Positions 42,689-52,575 of a stretch of DNA of 64,000 bases are shown here, piece after piece (the stretch's first letter is position 1; every line of letters starts with the position of its first letter). The translations under genes were made by a program, and so were the position numbers. Source of the DNA: Lysobacterales bacterium (GTDB taxonomy: Bacteria > Pseudomonadota > Gammaproteobacteria > Xanthomonadales > Rhodanobacteraceae); contig JADKJL010000001.1 of NCBI GenBank assembly GCA_016721015.1, positions 434,001 to 498,000 on the forward strand. The letters are read 5' to 3'. The notes beneath the pieces were generated by a model that saw nothing but the letters and a program-made list of their open reading frames with translations, searched no databases and was not told the origin of the DNA.

Positions 42689-43560
42689 TGTCTTCACGGG
42701 GCCTCTACATCCGTCGCCGCATCAGCAACGCCATGGCGATAACGTTTGCTGCCGCCGCCACCTTGCTGGGGCTTTTCTTTCTCGTCTGGATCCTCTGGCT
42801 GACCCTGGTCAACGGGATCAGTGCGCTGCATGGCAGCCTGTTCACCAGGATCACTGCGTATGGCCCGGAGGGTGGGCTGGCCAATGCCATCGTCGGCAGC
42901 TTGATGATGGATCTGATCGCCCTGCTGATCTGCACGCCAATCGGCGTGATGGCCGGCACGTGGCTGGCGGAATATGCCCGACTCACCCGCTTGGGCACGG
43001 TGATCCGCTTTCTCAACGACATCCTGCTGTCCGCGCCGTCGATCGTGCTCGGTCTGTTCGTCTACATGGTGATCGTGCTGCCGATGTCGAACTTGACCCA
43101 GGGTGCGGTGTCCTTCTCCGGCTTCGCCGGCGGCGTGGCGCTGGCACTCATTGGTCTGCCGGTGATCGTTCGCACCACCGACGAAATGCTGCAACTGGTA
43201 CCCGGCACGCTGCGTGAAGCCGCGCTCTCGCTGGGCGTGCCGCAATGGAAACTCACCGTGCAGATCCTGCTGCGCGCGGCCAGCTCGGGCATCGTCACCG
43301 GCGTGCTGCTGGCCCTGGCCCGCCTGGCTGGCGAAACCGCACCGCTGTTGTTCACCGCCTTCGGCAACAACTTCATGAGCGTCGATCCGCTGGACAAGAT
43401 GGCCAGCGTGCCGGTGGCGATCTATCAATACACGAACGATCCGGATCCGGCCCTGCATGCCATTGCCTGGGCTGGTGCACTGGTGGTCACGCTTTTTGTT
43501 CTGGCGCTGAGCCTGCTTACGCGCCTGTTCGTTTCCAGAAAAAAGGCAAGTTATGAATAA
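42688..43560 (+). CDS. pstA: Phosphate ABC transporter permease PstA
   Basis: 290 residues, six membrane helices; overlaps pstC by one base and pstB by 8 bp, so translation is coupled. Markers are GTWLAEYARLTRLGTVIRFLNDILLSAPSIVLGLFVYM, the coupling loop EAALSLGVPQWKLTVQILLRAA and ALARLAGETAPLLFTAFGN. Inner-membrane half of the Pi channel. Confidence 0.95.
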   Translation: MSSRGLYIRRRISNAMAITFAAAATLLGLFFLVWILWLTLVNGISALHGSLFTRITAYGPEGGLANAIVGSLMMDLIALLICTPIGVMAGTWLAEYARLTRLGTVIRFLNDILLSAPSIVLGLFVYMVIVLPMSNLTQGAVSFSGFAGGVALALIGLPVIVRTTDEMLQLVPGTLREAALSLGVPQWKLTVQILLRAASSGIVTGVLLALARLAGETAPLLFTAFGNNFMSVDPLDKMASVPVAIYQYTNDPDPALHAIAWAGALVVTLFVLALSLLTRLFVSRKKASYE

Positions 43561-44356
43561 TCGCGCCTTCGCCGTCACGGCACCTGCGGTTGAGACCGCG
43601 CATCACACCAAGATCCGGGTACGTGACCTGCATTTCCACTACAAGGAATTCCAAGCCCTGAAAGGCATCAACATGGATATTCCAGAGAAGCAGGTCACCG
43701 CCATCATCGGACCGTCGGGTTGCGGCAAATCGACCTTGTTGCGGATCTTCAACCGGATCTACGCGATCTATCCGGGGCTCGAGGCGAAGGGCGAGATCCT
43801 GGTCGACGGCGAGGACATTCTTGATCCACGGTATTCGATGAACCGGCTGCGCAGCAGGATCGGCATGGTGTTCCAGAAGCCCGTCCCGTTTCCGATGACG
43901 ATCTTCGAGAACGTCGCCTACGGCATCCGCCATCACGAGAAACTGTCCAAGGCGGTGATGACCGACCGGGTGGAAGAAGCGTTGCATGGCGCCGCGCTGT
44001 GGAGCGAGGTGAAGGACAAGCTGAAGCAAAGCGCGCTGGCGCTGTCCGGTGGCCAGCAGCAGCGCCTGTGCATCGCCCGTGCGATCGCCCTCAAGCCGGA
44101 GGTGCTGCTGCTCGATGAGCCCACCTCGGCGCTCGATCCGATCGCCACCGGCCGCATCGAGCAACTGGTTGAAGAGCTGAAGAGCCAGTTCACCATCGTC
44201 ATGGTCACCCACAACATGCAGCAGGCTGCCCGCTGTTCCGACCTGACCGCCTTCATGTACATGGGCGAACTGATCGAGTTCGACCAGACCGAAAAGATTT
44301 TCACCAAACCGGACAAGAAGCAGACCGAGGACTACATCACCGGCCGGTTTGGCTGA
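43553..44356 (+). CDS. pstB: Phosphate ABC transporter ATP-binding protein PstB
   Basis: 267 residues. Walker A GPSGCGKST, Q loop VFQKPVPFPMTIFENVAYG, signature LSGGQQQRLCIARAIA, Walker B VLLLDEPTSALDP and H-loop VTHNMQQAARCSD. The PVPFP sequence after the Q loop and the ending TEDYITGRFG are specific for PstB. ATP hydrolysis drives Pi import and, with PhoU, signals to PhoR. Confidence 0.96.
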   Translation: MNNRAFAVTAPAVETAHHTKIRVRDLHFHYKEFQALKGINMDIPEKQVTAIIGPSGCGKSTLLRIFNRIYAIYPGLEAKGEILVDGEDILDPRYSMNRLRSRIGMVFQKPVPFPMTIFENVAYGIRHHEKLSKAVMTDRVEEALHGAALWSEVKDKLKQSALALSGGQQQRLCIARAIALKPEVLLLDEPTSALDPIATGRIEQLVEELKSQFTIVMVTHNMQQAARCSDLTAFMYMGELIEFDQTEKIFTKPDKKQTEDYITGRFG

Positions 44357-44405
44357 CTCAAGCCCCTCTCCCGCCGGGAGAGGGAAAACAGGACAGAGGC
44401 ACACG

Positions 44406-45146
44406 ATGAACACCAGCAGTGACCACATCATCAAGAGCTACGACACCGAACTGACTCGGCTGACCGGCGAAATCGTGAGCATGGGCGAGCTAGCCGTGAA
44501 GCAGTTGGAGGCGGCGATCGACGTCGTCGAACGTCGCGACGAGCGAGCCGCCCAGCGCGTGGTCGACAACGATGATGCGATCGACAGGATGGAGCAGGAT
44601 GTCAGCCACGACGTGGTGCGCCTGCTGGCCTTGCGTGCGCCAATGGCGGGTGACCTGCGCAACGTGTTTGCCGCGCTGCGTATCGCTGCCGACATCGAGC
44701 GCATCGGCGACTACGCCGCCAACGTGGCCAAGCGCGCGATCCCGCTGTCAATGGTGGCGCCAGTGCGCCCCGCTGCTGGCCTGGAACATCTGGCGAGAAT
44801 GGCCGCGACCAGCGTGCGCGACGTACTTGCCGCGTATCGTGATCGGGACGTCGAGCGCGCGCATGCGGTGTGGAAAAATGACACCGTGCTCGACGAAGCC
44901 TATACCGGCTACTTCCGTCAGTTGCTCACCTACATGATGGAAGATCCGCGCAACATCACCCCATGTACGCATCTGTTGTTCATGGCCAAGAACATTGAAC
45001 GGATCGGCGACCATGCCACCAACATCGCCGAGAATGTCTGGTTTCAGGTAACCGGCGAGCCCTTGCAGGCGCCACGCACCAAGCTCGATGAGACCTCGAG
45101 CGCGGACTTCTCCGGTCTGCCGGTCGAGCCGGATCGGCGCTGTTGA
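44406..45146 (+). CDS. phoU: Phosphate signaling complex protein PhoU
   Basis: 246 residues from ATG 44406 (MNTSSDHIIKSYDTELTRL). Two three-helix bundles, each with the metal-binding E/DxxxD pattern: RIAADIERIGDYAANVAKRA and FMAKNIERIGDHATNIAENVWF. PhoU links PstB to PhoR and keeps the regulon off when phosphate is plentiful. Last gene of the operon. The following 242 bp to the efflux operon show no gene. Confidence 0.95.
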   Translation: MNTSSDHIIKSYDTELTRLTGEIVSMGELAVKQLEAAIDVVERRDERAAQRVVDNDDAIDRMEQDVSHDVVRLLALRAPMAGDLRNVFAALRIAADIERIGDYAANVAKRAIPLSMVAPVRPAAGLEHLARMAATSVRDVLAAYRDRDVERAHAVWKNDTVLDEAYTGYFRQLLTYMMEDPRNITPCTHLLFMAKNIERIGDHATNIAENVWFQVTGEPLQAPRTKLDETSSADFSGLPVEPDRRC

Positions 45147-45388
45147 TGCGGCCCACCAACAACATGAATTCAACGCAATAATTCATTCCCCCAGCAGCGG
45201 GAGAAGCCAACAGTTGATACATTTGCCGTTGTCGAGACGGGAGGAATTACCTCAGCCGCTGATCTTCGTTGGATTCGCCATGCCGGCCATCGGTCAAGCC
45301 TGTTGACGTTTCCATGACTTCTGATCCTTGCGTCAAATCACCACAGTCCCTATTATTGAACTGATAAGTTTGGTAAACCGGATACAAG

Positions 45389-46930
45389 ATGAGCATCGCC
45401 GACTCCCGCATGCCGCGAACAACCGCGGTGGCGGTCAAACCCGTGTTTTCGCGATTACCCAGGCCGGCATGGCCACTCGTGCTGATCGCAGCTCTTGGCG
45501 GCTGTGCCGTGGGCCCCGATTTCCGCGCTCCGGTGGTGCCAGCGGAAGCCGGCTATCGCAGTGATGCGCTGCCGGCCACAACCCGGGCGACCGATGCGCC
45601 GACCGGAGATGCACAGCGATTCCTGCTCGACGCGAGTGTTCCCACGCAGTGGTGGCAGCAGTTCGCCAGTGACGAGTTGAATCGACGCGTCGAACAGGCG
45701 CTGGCGACCAGTCCGACTGTCGCCTCGGCCCAGGCTGCCCTGCGCCAGGCCGAGCAGGAAGCGGGTGCCGCACGCGGCGGGCTGTTTCCCTCGCTCGACG
45801 CAGCCCTCGGAGCAAACCGGCAAAAAAGCTCAATCGCGACCATGGGCGCGGCCAACGCTTCGCCCTACACGATCCACAACGCCTCGATCGAGGTCGGTTA
45901 CACCCTGGATCTGTTCGGCGGCGTGCGCCGTGGTATCGAAGCGCAGTCTGCGCTCGCCGACTTCCAGCGCAACCAGCTCGACGCCACCTATTTGAGCCTG
46001 GCGGCGAATGTCGTCACCACGAGCATCCGCGAAGCATCGCTGCGCGGGCAGATTCGAGCGACCGAGGAAATAACCGGGGTTTACCAGGAACAGTTCGACC
46101 TGGTTGGCAAGCAGTTCGAGACGGGTGCGAAATCCCAAGGCGACGTGCTGTTCGCGCAAAGCCAGGTTGCCGCCGCGCGCGCCCAGTTGCCCGCCTTGCG
46201 CAAGGCGTTGGCGCAAACCCAGACCCAGTTGGCCGTCTATCTCGGCCGATTCCCGTCGCAGTCCGAGTTCGAGGCGCTCGAGCTTGATGGCTTGAGCTTG
46301 CCGGCCGAGCTGCCGGTCAGTCTGCCGTCGAGCCTTGTCCGCCAGCGTCCGGATATCCGTGCGGCCGAAGCGCAGTTGCACGCGGCCAGCGCCCGCGTCG
46401 GCATTGCCACAGCCAGCCTGTTCCCCAATATCAGCTTGTCGGCCTCGTTCGGTTCACAGGCGCTCGATCGCAGCGACCTGTTCGGCAGTTCGAGTGAAGC
46501 CTGGAGTCTCGGCTTGAACCTGCTGCAACCGATTTTCCGCGGCGGAACCTTGCGCGCGCAAAAGCGCGCCGCCGAGGCCGGGCTGGACAAGGCCGCCGCC
46601 GATTACCGCACGACCCTGCTGACCGCGTTCCAGAACGTTGCCGACAGCCTGCGCGCGCTTGAGTTCGATGCCGAAAGCCTGGCCTCGCAATCGAGTGCGG
46701 CCACGGCCACGGCGAGCAGCCTGGAACTCACCCGCAAGCAATATGCCGATGGCTCGGTCGCCTACCTGCAAGTGCTCGACGCGACGCGCCTGTATCAGCA
46801 ATCACGTCTGGCCGTGATCGATGCGCGCGCCTTGCGACTGGCCGATACGGCAGCCTTGTTTGCCGCGCTTGGTGGCGGTTTCGGCGATCAACCCGACGCC
46901 TCGTCAAGCGCCGACAGCATGCCGCGATAG
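45389..46930 (+). CDS. RND efflux outer-membrane lipoprotein (NodT/OprM family)
   Basis: 513 residues. The lipobox LGGC in VLIAALGGCAVGPDFRAP marks a lipidated outer-membrane factor; the start may be one of the later Mets, since the lead before PRPAWPLVLIAAL is long. Duplicated coiled-coil/barrel halves are seen in ASAQAALRQAEQEAGAARGGLFPSLDAAL and RAAEAQLHAASARVGIATASLFPNISLSASFG, the characteristic TolC-family repeats. It is the first gene of a tripartite pump; the adaptor and inner-membrane pump follow on the same strand. This gene-first order (outer factor, adaptor, pump) is less common. Confidence 0.9.
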   Translation: MSIADSRMPRTTAVAVKPVFSRLPRPAWPLVLIAALGGCAVGPDFRAPVVPAEAGYRSDALPATTRATDAPTGDAQRFLLDASVPTQWWQQFASDELNRRVEQALATSPTVASAQAALRQAEQEAGAARGGLFPSLDAALGANRQKSSIATMGAANASPYTIHNASIEVGYTLDLFGGVRRGIEAQSALADFQRNQLDATYLSLAANVVTTSIREASLRGQIRATEEITGVYQEQFDLVGKQFETGAKSQGDVLFAQSQVAAARAQLPALRKALAQTQTQLAVYLGRFPSQSEFEALELDGLSLPAELPVSLPSSLVRQRPDIRAAEAQLHAASARVGIATASLFPNISLSASFGSQALDRSDLFGSSSEAWSLGLNLLQPIFRGGTLRAQKRAAEAGLDKAAADYRTTLLTAFQNVADSLRALEFDAESLASQSSAATATASSLELTRKQYADGSVAYLQVLDATRLYQQSRLAVIDARALRLADTAALFAALGGGFGDQPDASSSADSMPR

Positions 46931-47016
46931 ATCCCTATCTGGCAGCACTATTTACCGCTTTGCCGACGCCGGTAGAGTGAACCTGATCCAGCATCCATGA
47001 ACCAAGAGGAATGCGC

Positions 47017-48183
47017 ATGAATCCGCGCAGAGAACGCAAACCCAACACAACACTACGCATGATCGTGATGATTGCCGTCGTGGGCGGCTTTATCGCCTTG
47101 CTCGTTGCGTGGAACATCTTTGGCAAGATCATGGGCCAGCGTGCCGCCGCAAACATGCCGGTGCCGCCGCAGACCGTGACCTCGACCAAGACCGGCAGCC
47201 AGCCGTGGCAGCCCGAACAGAACAGCGTCGGCACCCTGCGCGCGGCGCAGGGTGCCGACCTCGCCTTCGATGTCGCCGGCATTGTCAGCGCGGTCAAGGT
47301 GAAATCCGGGCAAGAGGTCAAGCAGGGTCAGGTGCTGCTCGAACTCAATGCCGATGAGATTGCCGCCCAGCGCCGCCAACTGGAAGCGAACGCGGCCCTG
47401 CTCAAGGTCAACCTCAACCGCGCGACCCAGCAGCTCGCCTACAAGGGCATCAGCAAGGCGGAGTTCGACAGCGCCGCAGCGAGCTACAAGGCCGCCGAAG
47501 CAGGTGTCAGCCAGCAACAGGCCCTGATCGACAAGCGACTGTTGCGCGCGCCGTTCAGCGGTCGCGTCGGCATCATCAGCCTGACCCCCGGCAGTTACGT
47601 CAAGGCCGGCGACGTGATCCTCACCCTGCAGCAGATCGACAAGGTCTTTGTCGATCTGAACGTACCGCAGGACAAGCTTGGCGAGATCAAGGTCGGACAA
47701 TCGATCGTGCTGTCGCTGGAGGCGTTCGCGGATCGACCGTTTCCTGGCGAGATCACCGCAATCAGCCCGAAACTCGACGTCGCCACGCGCAATGCCCAGG
47801 TCGAAGCGCGCGTGCCGAATGCCGAGGAGCTGCTGAAGCCGGGCATGTTCGCCAGCGTGGCGGTGCAGGTTGGCGAGCAGAAGCCGTATCTGACCCTGCC
47901 GCAGTCGGCGATCACCTTCAATCCGTATGGCGAAACCGTGTTTCTGGTCAAGCATTCGGGGAAGAAAGGTGCCGACGGCAAGGATGAAATGCCGACCGCG
48001 CAATCCGTCTTTGTCACCACCGGTGCCAAGCGCGGAGATCAGATCGCGGTTTTGACCGGCATCAAGGAAGGCGACGAGGTGGTAACCAGTGGCCAGCTGA
48101 AAATCAAGAACGGTACGCCGCTGATCATCGACAACACCAGCATTCCGCCCGCTGAGGCAGCACCGACTCCGCAGGAAAAGTGA
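47017..48183 (+). CDS. RND efflux periplasmic adaptor subunit
   Basis: 388 residues from ATG 47017, with AGAGGA 6 nt upstream; an ATG at 47011 directly abuts that site. One N-terminal membrane anchor (MIVMIAVVGGFIALLVAWNIFGKIMG), then the biotinyl-lipoyl halves (GTLRAAQGADLAFDVAGIVSAVKVKSGQEVKQGQVLLEL and RAPFSGRVGIISLTPGSYVKAGDVI) around an alpha hairpin, then beta-barrel and membrane-proximal domains. It bridges the pump and the outer-membrane factor. The downstream pump starts 87 bp later. Confidence 0.92.
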   Translation: MNPRRERKPNTTLRMIVMIAVVGGFIALLVAWNIFGKIMGQRAAANMPVPPQTVTSTKTGSQPWQPEQNSVGTLRAAQGADLAFDVAGIVSAVKVKSGQEVKQGQVLLELNADEIAAQRRQLEANAALLKVNLNRATQQLAYKGISKAEFDSAAASYKAAEAGVSQQQALIDKRLLRAPFSGRVGIISLTPGSYVKAGDVILTLQQIDKVFVDLNVPQDKLGEIKVGQSIVLSLEAFADRPFPGEITAISPKLDVATRNAQVEARVPNAEELLKPGMFASVAVQVGEQKPYLTLPQSAITFNPYGETVFLVKHSGKKGADGKDEMPTAQSVFVTTGAKRGDQIAVLTGIKEGDEVVTSGQLKIKNGTPLIIDNTSIPPAEAAPTPQEK

Positions 48184-48270
48184 TCGAACGGTGCGCGTGA
48201 CGACACGGTTCGCTGAACCCATCTGATCACGGCAGTCCGCGGCTGATCCGCGCAAGCAACGGCAAAACAC

Positions 48271-51200
48271 ATGAAATTCACTGATTACTTCATCAACAAA
48301 CCAGTCTGGGCGATTGTCGTCAGCCTGATCATCCTCGTGCTTGGCCTGCGTTCGGTGCTCGACATGAGCGTGCGCCAGTTTCCGAAAACCGAGAACGCCG
48401 TGGTCACGGTGTCGACCGCCTACTACGGCGCGGATGCGCAGACCGTGGCCGGCTTCATTACCCAGCCGCTCGAAGCGGCGATCGCCCAGGCCCAGGGCAT
48501 CGACTACCTGTCTTCGTCGAGCGTCAGTGGCGGTTCTTCGATCACCGCGACGCTCAAGCTCAACTACGACTCCAACCGTGCCTTGACCGAGATCCAGACC
48601 CAGCTCAGCGCGGTCAGCAACCAGTTGCCGCCACAGGCGCAGAAGCCCGTTGTCTCGGTGCAGGTTGGACAGTCCACGGCGGCGATGTATATCGGCTTCT
48701 ACAGCGAAAACCTGCCGACCAACAACATCACCGACTACGTCCTGCGCGTGGTCAAGCCGCAACTCGATGCGCTCGACGGCGTGCAGGAAGCCCAGCTCAT
48801 TGGCGGCCGCCAGTTTGCCTTGCGTGCCTGGCTCGATCCGACCCGCATGGCCGCGCGTGGCGTCACTGCAACGGATGTCTCGCGAGCATTGACATCCAAC
48901 AACTATCTCGCCGCGGTCGGCTCGACCAAGGGCGATGCGGTGACCGTGCCATTGACGGCGGCGACCGATTTGCACTCGGTCGATGAGTTCCGCAAGCTTG
49001 CCGTGACCTCGAAGGATGGGGCGATTGTTCGGCTTGAGGATGTTGCCAACGTCGTCCTCGGCGCCGAGGACTACAACTCCTTCGTCGCGATCAATGGCAA
49101 GCAGTCGATCTTCATCGCGATCAATGCCGCACCCGACGCCAACGTGCTCGATGTCGCCGAGCGTGTGCGCAATGTCTTCCCGGAAATCCAGGCGCAGTTG
49201 CCGACCGGGCTGTCCGGAAAGATCGCCTACGACGCCACCGAGTTCATCACCACCTCGATCAGCGAAGTGATCAAGACGCTGATCGAGGCGCTGCTCATCG
49301 TCACCCTGGTCATCTTCCTGTTCATGGGCAGCCTGCGCGCCGTGATGATCCCGGTCATCGCGATGCCGCTGTCCCTGATCGGCGCGTTCTTCGTCATGCT
49401 TGCATTCGGCTACACGATCAACCTGATCACCCTGCTCGCCCTGGTGCTCGCCATCGGTTTGGTGGTGGACGATGCGATTATCGTTGTGGAAAACGTCGAC
49501 CGGCACATCACCGAGGAAGGCAAGACGCCGCTGCAGGCGGCACTGATTGCTGCGCGCGAACTGACCGGGCCGATCTTTGCGATGACCATCGTGCTGATCG
49601 CCGTGTACGTGCCGATCGGATTCCAGGGTGGCCTGACCGGGGCATTGTTTACCGAGTTTGCTTTCACCCTGGCCGGCGCGGTGACTGTCTCGGCGATCCT
49701 TGCCTTAACCCTCAGTCCGATGATGTGTTCGCGCTTTCTCAAGCCGAATCACGAAGGCAGCCGGTTCGTCGCCTTCATCGACCGTCAGTTCGATCGTTTG
49801 CACTCGGGCTATCAACGCCGCCTGCATGGGGCGCTGGATACCTCGATCGTGCTGATCGTCATGGGCGCGATGGTCTTTGCCGGCACCGTGTTCCTGTTCA
49901 TGAATTCAAAATCGGAGCTTGCGCCCGAGGAAGACCAGGGCATCGTCATCGGCGTCGCCACGGCGGCGCCGAATGCCGCACCGGCCCAGATCAAGCAGAT
50001 CATGACCCAGATGCAGGCGATCACCGAGACCATTCCGGAGGCCAAGCAAACCTTCCAGTTCACCGGATTCTCGGGCCCGAATTCAGTGCTGACCGGGGCC
50101 AAACTTGTGCCCTGGGGTGAACGCAGCCGCAATTCACACGAAATCCAGCTTGAGCTGCAGAAGAAGTGGGGCGCGATGGCCTCGACCAACGCCTTCGCCT
50201 TCCAGTTTCCGCCGCTGCCGGGTGCGCGCGGACAGCCGGTCGAGGTCGTCCTGGCGACCACCGAGCCGTTCGAGAACCTCTACGAAGTCTCGAAGAATGT
50301 GTTGTCAAAGTTGCAGGCCAGCGGCAAGTTCTACTTCGTCGACATGAACCTCAAGATCGACAAGCCGCAAGCCACACTCGAGGTCGATCGCGACATGGTC
50401 ACCGCGTTGGGACTGACTCAAGCCGATGTGGGTGCCTCGCTCGGCGCCGCGCTCGGCGGCGGCTATGTCAACTATTTCTCGATCGGCGGACGTTCCTATC
50501 GCGTCATTCCGCAGGTGCTGCAGAAGGATCGGCTCAACCCCGACCAGGTGCTCGACTATTACATCAAGACCGGTGACGGCTCGCTGGTGCAGGCATCGAC
50601 CGTGGCCAGCATCAGGAATACGGTTGTGCCGCAGTCACTGACCCGCTTCCAGCAGCTCAATGCGGTCACCTTCTCGGGGGTGCCCGCAGTCGCCCAGGGT
50701 GAGGCCATCAACTTCGTGCGCGACACGATCAAGGAGATTGCCCCGTCAGGCTATCAGGTCGATTACGGTGGTCAGGCGCGCCAATTCATCAACGAATCGG
50801 GTGGTTTCGCACTGACCCTGCTGTTTGCCGTGATCATCGTCTACCTGGCTCTGGCGGCGCAGTTCAACAGCCTGCGAGATCCGATCGTGATCCTTGTCTC
50901 GGTACCGATGGCCATGTTCGGCGCGATGATCTTCATCAACCTGCTGCCGGGTTTCGTCGGCATGGGCGCAATCTCGACGCGCTGGTCGACTTCGCTGAAC
51001 ATCTATACCCAGGTCGGTCTGGTCACCCTGATGGGCCTGATCTCCAAGCACGGCATCCTCATCGTCGAGTTCGCCAACGAATTGCAGCGTTCCGGCAAGA
51101 CCAAGCGCGAGGCAATCGAACAAGCGGCGGCGACCCGACTGCGCCCGATCCTGATGACCACGGCGGCGATGGTGCTTGGCGTCATGCCGCTGGTCATCGC

Positions 51201-51384
51201 CAGTGGTGCCGGTGCGGCCGGTCGCTTCAACATGGGTCTGGTCATCACCAGCGGCCTGACCATCGGCACAATCTTCACCCTGTTCGTGGTGCCGGCGTTT
51301 TACCTGCTGCTGGCCCAGGATCACCACGGCGAATCGGCCAAGCGGCTCGAAGACGAAGGGGAGGGTTCACCAGCGCACGGCTAG
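48271..51384 (+). CDS. RND multidrug efflux transporter, inner-membrane pump
   Basis: 1037 residues, twelve membrane helices and two large periplasmic loops. The opening FTDYFINKPVWAIVVSLIILVLG is standard for HAE1 pumps. Helix 4 carries the proton-relay acids in ALVLAIGLVVDDAIIVVENVDRHI; helix 10 has the Lys in GLISKHGILIVEFANELQRSGK. The size and both motifs indicate a functional proton-driven drug/proton antiporter. It ends the operon. No TetR-type regulator is adjacent, so control is unclear. Confidence 0.94.
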   Translation: MKFTDYFINKPVWAIVVSLIILVLGLRSVLDMSVRQFPKTENAVVTVSTAYYGADAQTVAGFITQPLEAAIAQAQGIDYLSSSSVSGGSSITATLKLNYDSNRALTEIQTQLSAVSNQLPPQAQKPVVSVQVGQSTAAMYIGFYSENLPTNNITDYVLRVVKPQLDALDGVQEAQLIGGRQFALRAWLDPTRMAARGVTATDVSRALTSNNYLAAVGSTKGDAVTVPLTAATDLHSVDEFRKLAVTSKDGAIVRLEDVANVVLGAEDYNSFVAINGKQSIFIAINAAPDANVLDVAERVRNVFPEIQAQLPTGLSGKIAYDATEFITTSISEVIKTLIEALLIVTLVIFLFMGSLRAVMIPVIAMPLSLIGAFFVMLAFGYTINLITLLALVLAIGLVVDDAIIVVENVDRHITEEGKTPLQAALIAARELTGPIFAMTIVLIAVYVPIGFQGGLTGALFTEFAFTLAGAVTVSAILALTLSPMMCSRFLKPNHEGSRFVAFIDRQFDRLHSGYQRRLHGALDTSIVLIVMGAMVFAGTVFLFMNSKSELAPEEDQGIVIGVATAAPNAAPAQIKQIMTQMQAITETIPEAKQTFQFTGFSGPNSVLTGAKLVPWGERSRNSHEIQLELQKKWGAMASTNAFAFQFPPLPGARGQPVEVVLATTEPFENLYEVSKNVLSKLQASGKFYFVDMNLKIDKPQATLEVDRDMVTALGLTQADVGASLGAALGGGYVNYFSIGGRSYRVIPQVLQKDRLNPDQVLDYYIKTGDGSLVQASTVASIRNTVVPQSLTRFQQLNAVTFSGVPAVAQGEAINFVRDTIKEIAPSGYQVDYGGQARQFINESGGFALTLLFAVIIVYLALAAQFNSLRDPIVILVSVPMAMFGAMIFINLLPGFVGMGAISTRWSTSLNIYTQVGLVTLMGLISKHGILIVEFANELQRSGKTKREAIEQAAATRLRPILMTTAAMVLGVMPLVIASGAGAAGRFNMGLVITSGLTIGTIFTLFVVPAFYLLLAQDHHGESAKRLEDEGEGSPAHG

Positions 51385-51413
51385 CACCATTTCAACGACC
51401 TCCCTCGCGCTCG

Positions 51414-51499
51414 CAATTGCCTTCGATTGCTCTCGATTGCTTCCGATTGCTTCCGATTCTTCCGATTCTTTCCGTAGGAGCGCCTGAAAGCGCTCCTAC
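51414..51499. repeat. Microrepeat tract plus 10-bp hairpin after the efflux operon
   Basis: From 51414 to 51473 the unit (T/C)TCCGATT(GC/CT) is repeated about six times imperfectly. Directly after it GTAGGAGCGC (51474-51483) and GCGCTCCTAC (51490-51499) form a perfect stem with a 6-nt loop. Hairpins of the GTAGGAGCG type are common intergenic repeats in this group of bacteria. It probably terminates or protects the RND transcript. Confidence 0.65.
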
Positions 51500-51628
51500 G
51501 AGGCGCGATGCGGCGCGAGGCGCAATTTGAAGCGAGGGGCGAATGGCAGTGCCAAAGTGCGACGACGAGCAGCGCCTTGCTCGCATTGGGTTGCGGCCGT
51601 TTCCTTGCGACGTCGGTAGAATCGGCGC

Positions 51629-52462
51629 ATGACCAATACCGTCCATGATTCAGCGCTTGGAAAAAGCGTCACTGGCAGCGCCGAGTACGATCCGTCGCTG
51701 CTGTTTCCGATTCCACGTTCGATCGGTCGTGACGCGCTCGGGCTTGTGCCACCACTTGCCTTCCACGGCGTCGACATCTGGAACGCATACGAGATCTCCT
51801 GGCTCGATGCGCGGGGCAAACCGCGAGTGGCGACGGCGGAATTTCATATTCCGGCGAGCACGCCCAATCTGATCGAGTCGAAATCCCTCAAGCTTTACCT
51901 CACCAGCCTCAATGCGATGCGCTACGCCGATTTCGAAAGCGTGCAGCGCTTGTTGAGCGCGGATCTGTCGAAGGCTGCAGGTGGCGAAGTCGCAGTCATC
52001 TTGCACGCGCTCGGCGCACCGGCGGCACTCACGATCCAGTCGCTTGACGGAGACAGTCTTGATGATCTGGATATCGACATGGACGACTACGGGCCGCCAC
52101 GGGCCGATCTGCTTGGCCTTGTCCTCGACGCAAAACCCACCCAGGAATCGCTGGTTTCAAACCTGCTCAAATCCAACTGTCCGGTGACTGGCCAGCCGGA
52201 TTGGGCCAGCGTGCAGATCCGCTACGCCGGCGCGAAGATCGATCGTGCCGGCTTGTTGCGCTATCTGGTCTCGTACCGCAATCACGATGACTTCCACGAG
52301 CAATGTGTCGAACGCATCTTTCGCGACGTGCTCGCGCGTTGTCGTCCGCAACAGCTGACCGTGTACGCCCGCTACACCCGGCGTGGCGGTCTCGACATCA
52401 ATCCGTGGCGCAGCAACGTGGCCGGATCTGCCGCGACCAATCCTCGTCTGCAGCGCCAGTAG
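51629..52462 (+). CDS. queF: NADPH-dependent 7-cyano-7-deazaguanine reductase (QueF, long form)
   Basis: 277 residues, the two-domain (type II) QueF of Gammaproteobacteria. It reduces preQ0 to preQ1 in queuosine synthesis. The catalytic Cys is in LLKSNCPVTGQPDWASVQI, followed by the NADPH-contact segment; VSYRNHDDFHEQCVERIF contains the conserved His and Glu. The N-terminal half has ESKSLKLYLTSLN, the QueF motif E(S/L)K(S)xK. Cytosolic. No other que genes are near. Confidence 0.95.
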   Translation: MTNTVHDSALGKSVTGSAEYDPSLLFPIPRSIGRDALGLVPPLAFHGVDIWNAYEISWLDARGKPRVATAEFHIPASTPNLIESKSLKLYLTSLNAMRYADFESVQRLLSADLSKAAGGEVAVILHALGAPAALTIQSLDGDSLDDLDIDMDDYGPPRADLLGLVLDAKPTQESLVSNLLKSNCPVTGQPDWASVQIRYAGAKIDRAGLLRYLVSYRNHDDFHEQCVERIFRDVLARCRPQQLTVYARYTRRGGLDINPWRSNVAGSAATNPRLQRQ

Positions 52463-52575
52463 CAGCCGGGGTGAACACGGTGTAACCAGTGTTGACAAAC
52501 GGACATCCGAAAAACGGTTTCTTAACGCGACAACGGTGTATTTTCAACGATCAATCCCGTCTGGAGACCAACGTC

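Noticed and set aside
45300..45388. Possible operator before the RND efflux operon (TTGAACTGATAAGTTTGG region)
   Set aside because: The symmetry is weak and no regulator gene is adjacent, so a specific operator cannot be supported.
47053..49506. Very long open frame of 817 codons antisense to the efflux adaptor and pump
   Set aside because: It is the low-complexity His/Asp/Arg-rich shadow of two well-conserved genes on the other strand in GC-rich DNA; no domain is recognisable. The same applies to the long antisense frames at 53227-55005, 55251-56648 and 61768-63537.
51414..51473. Tandem TTCCGATT-type repeats as a CRISPR or coding repeat
   Set aside because: Unit is about 10 bp, imperfect and intergenic; it is a microrepeat tract beside a REP-like hairpin.
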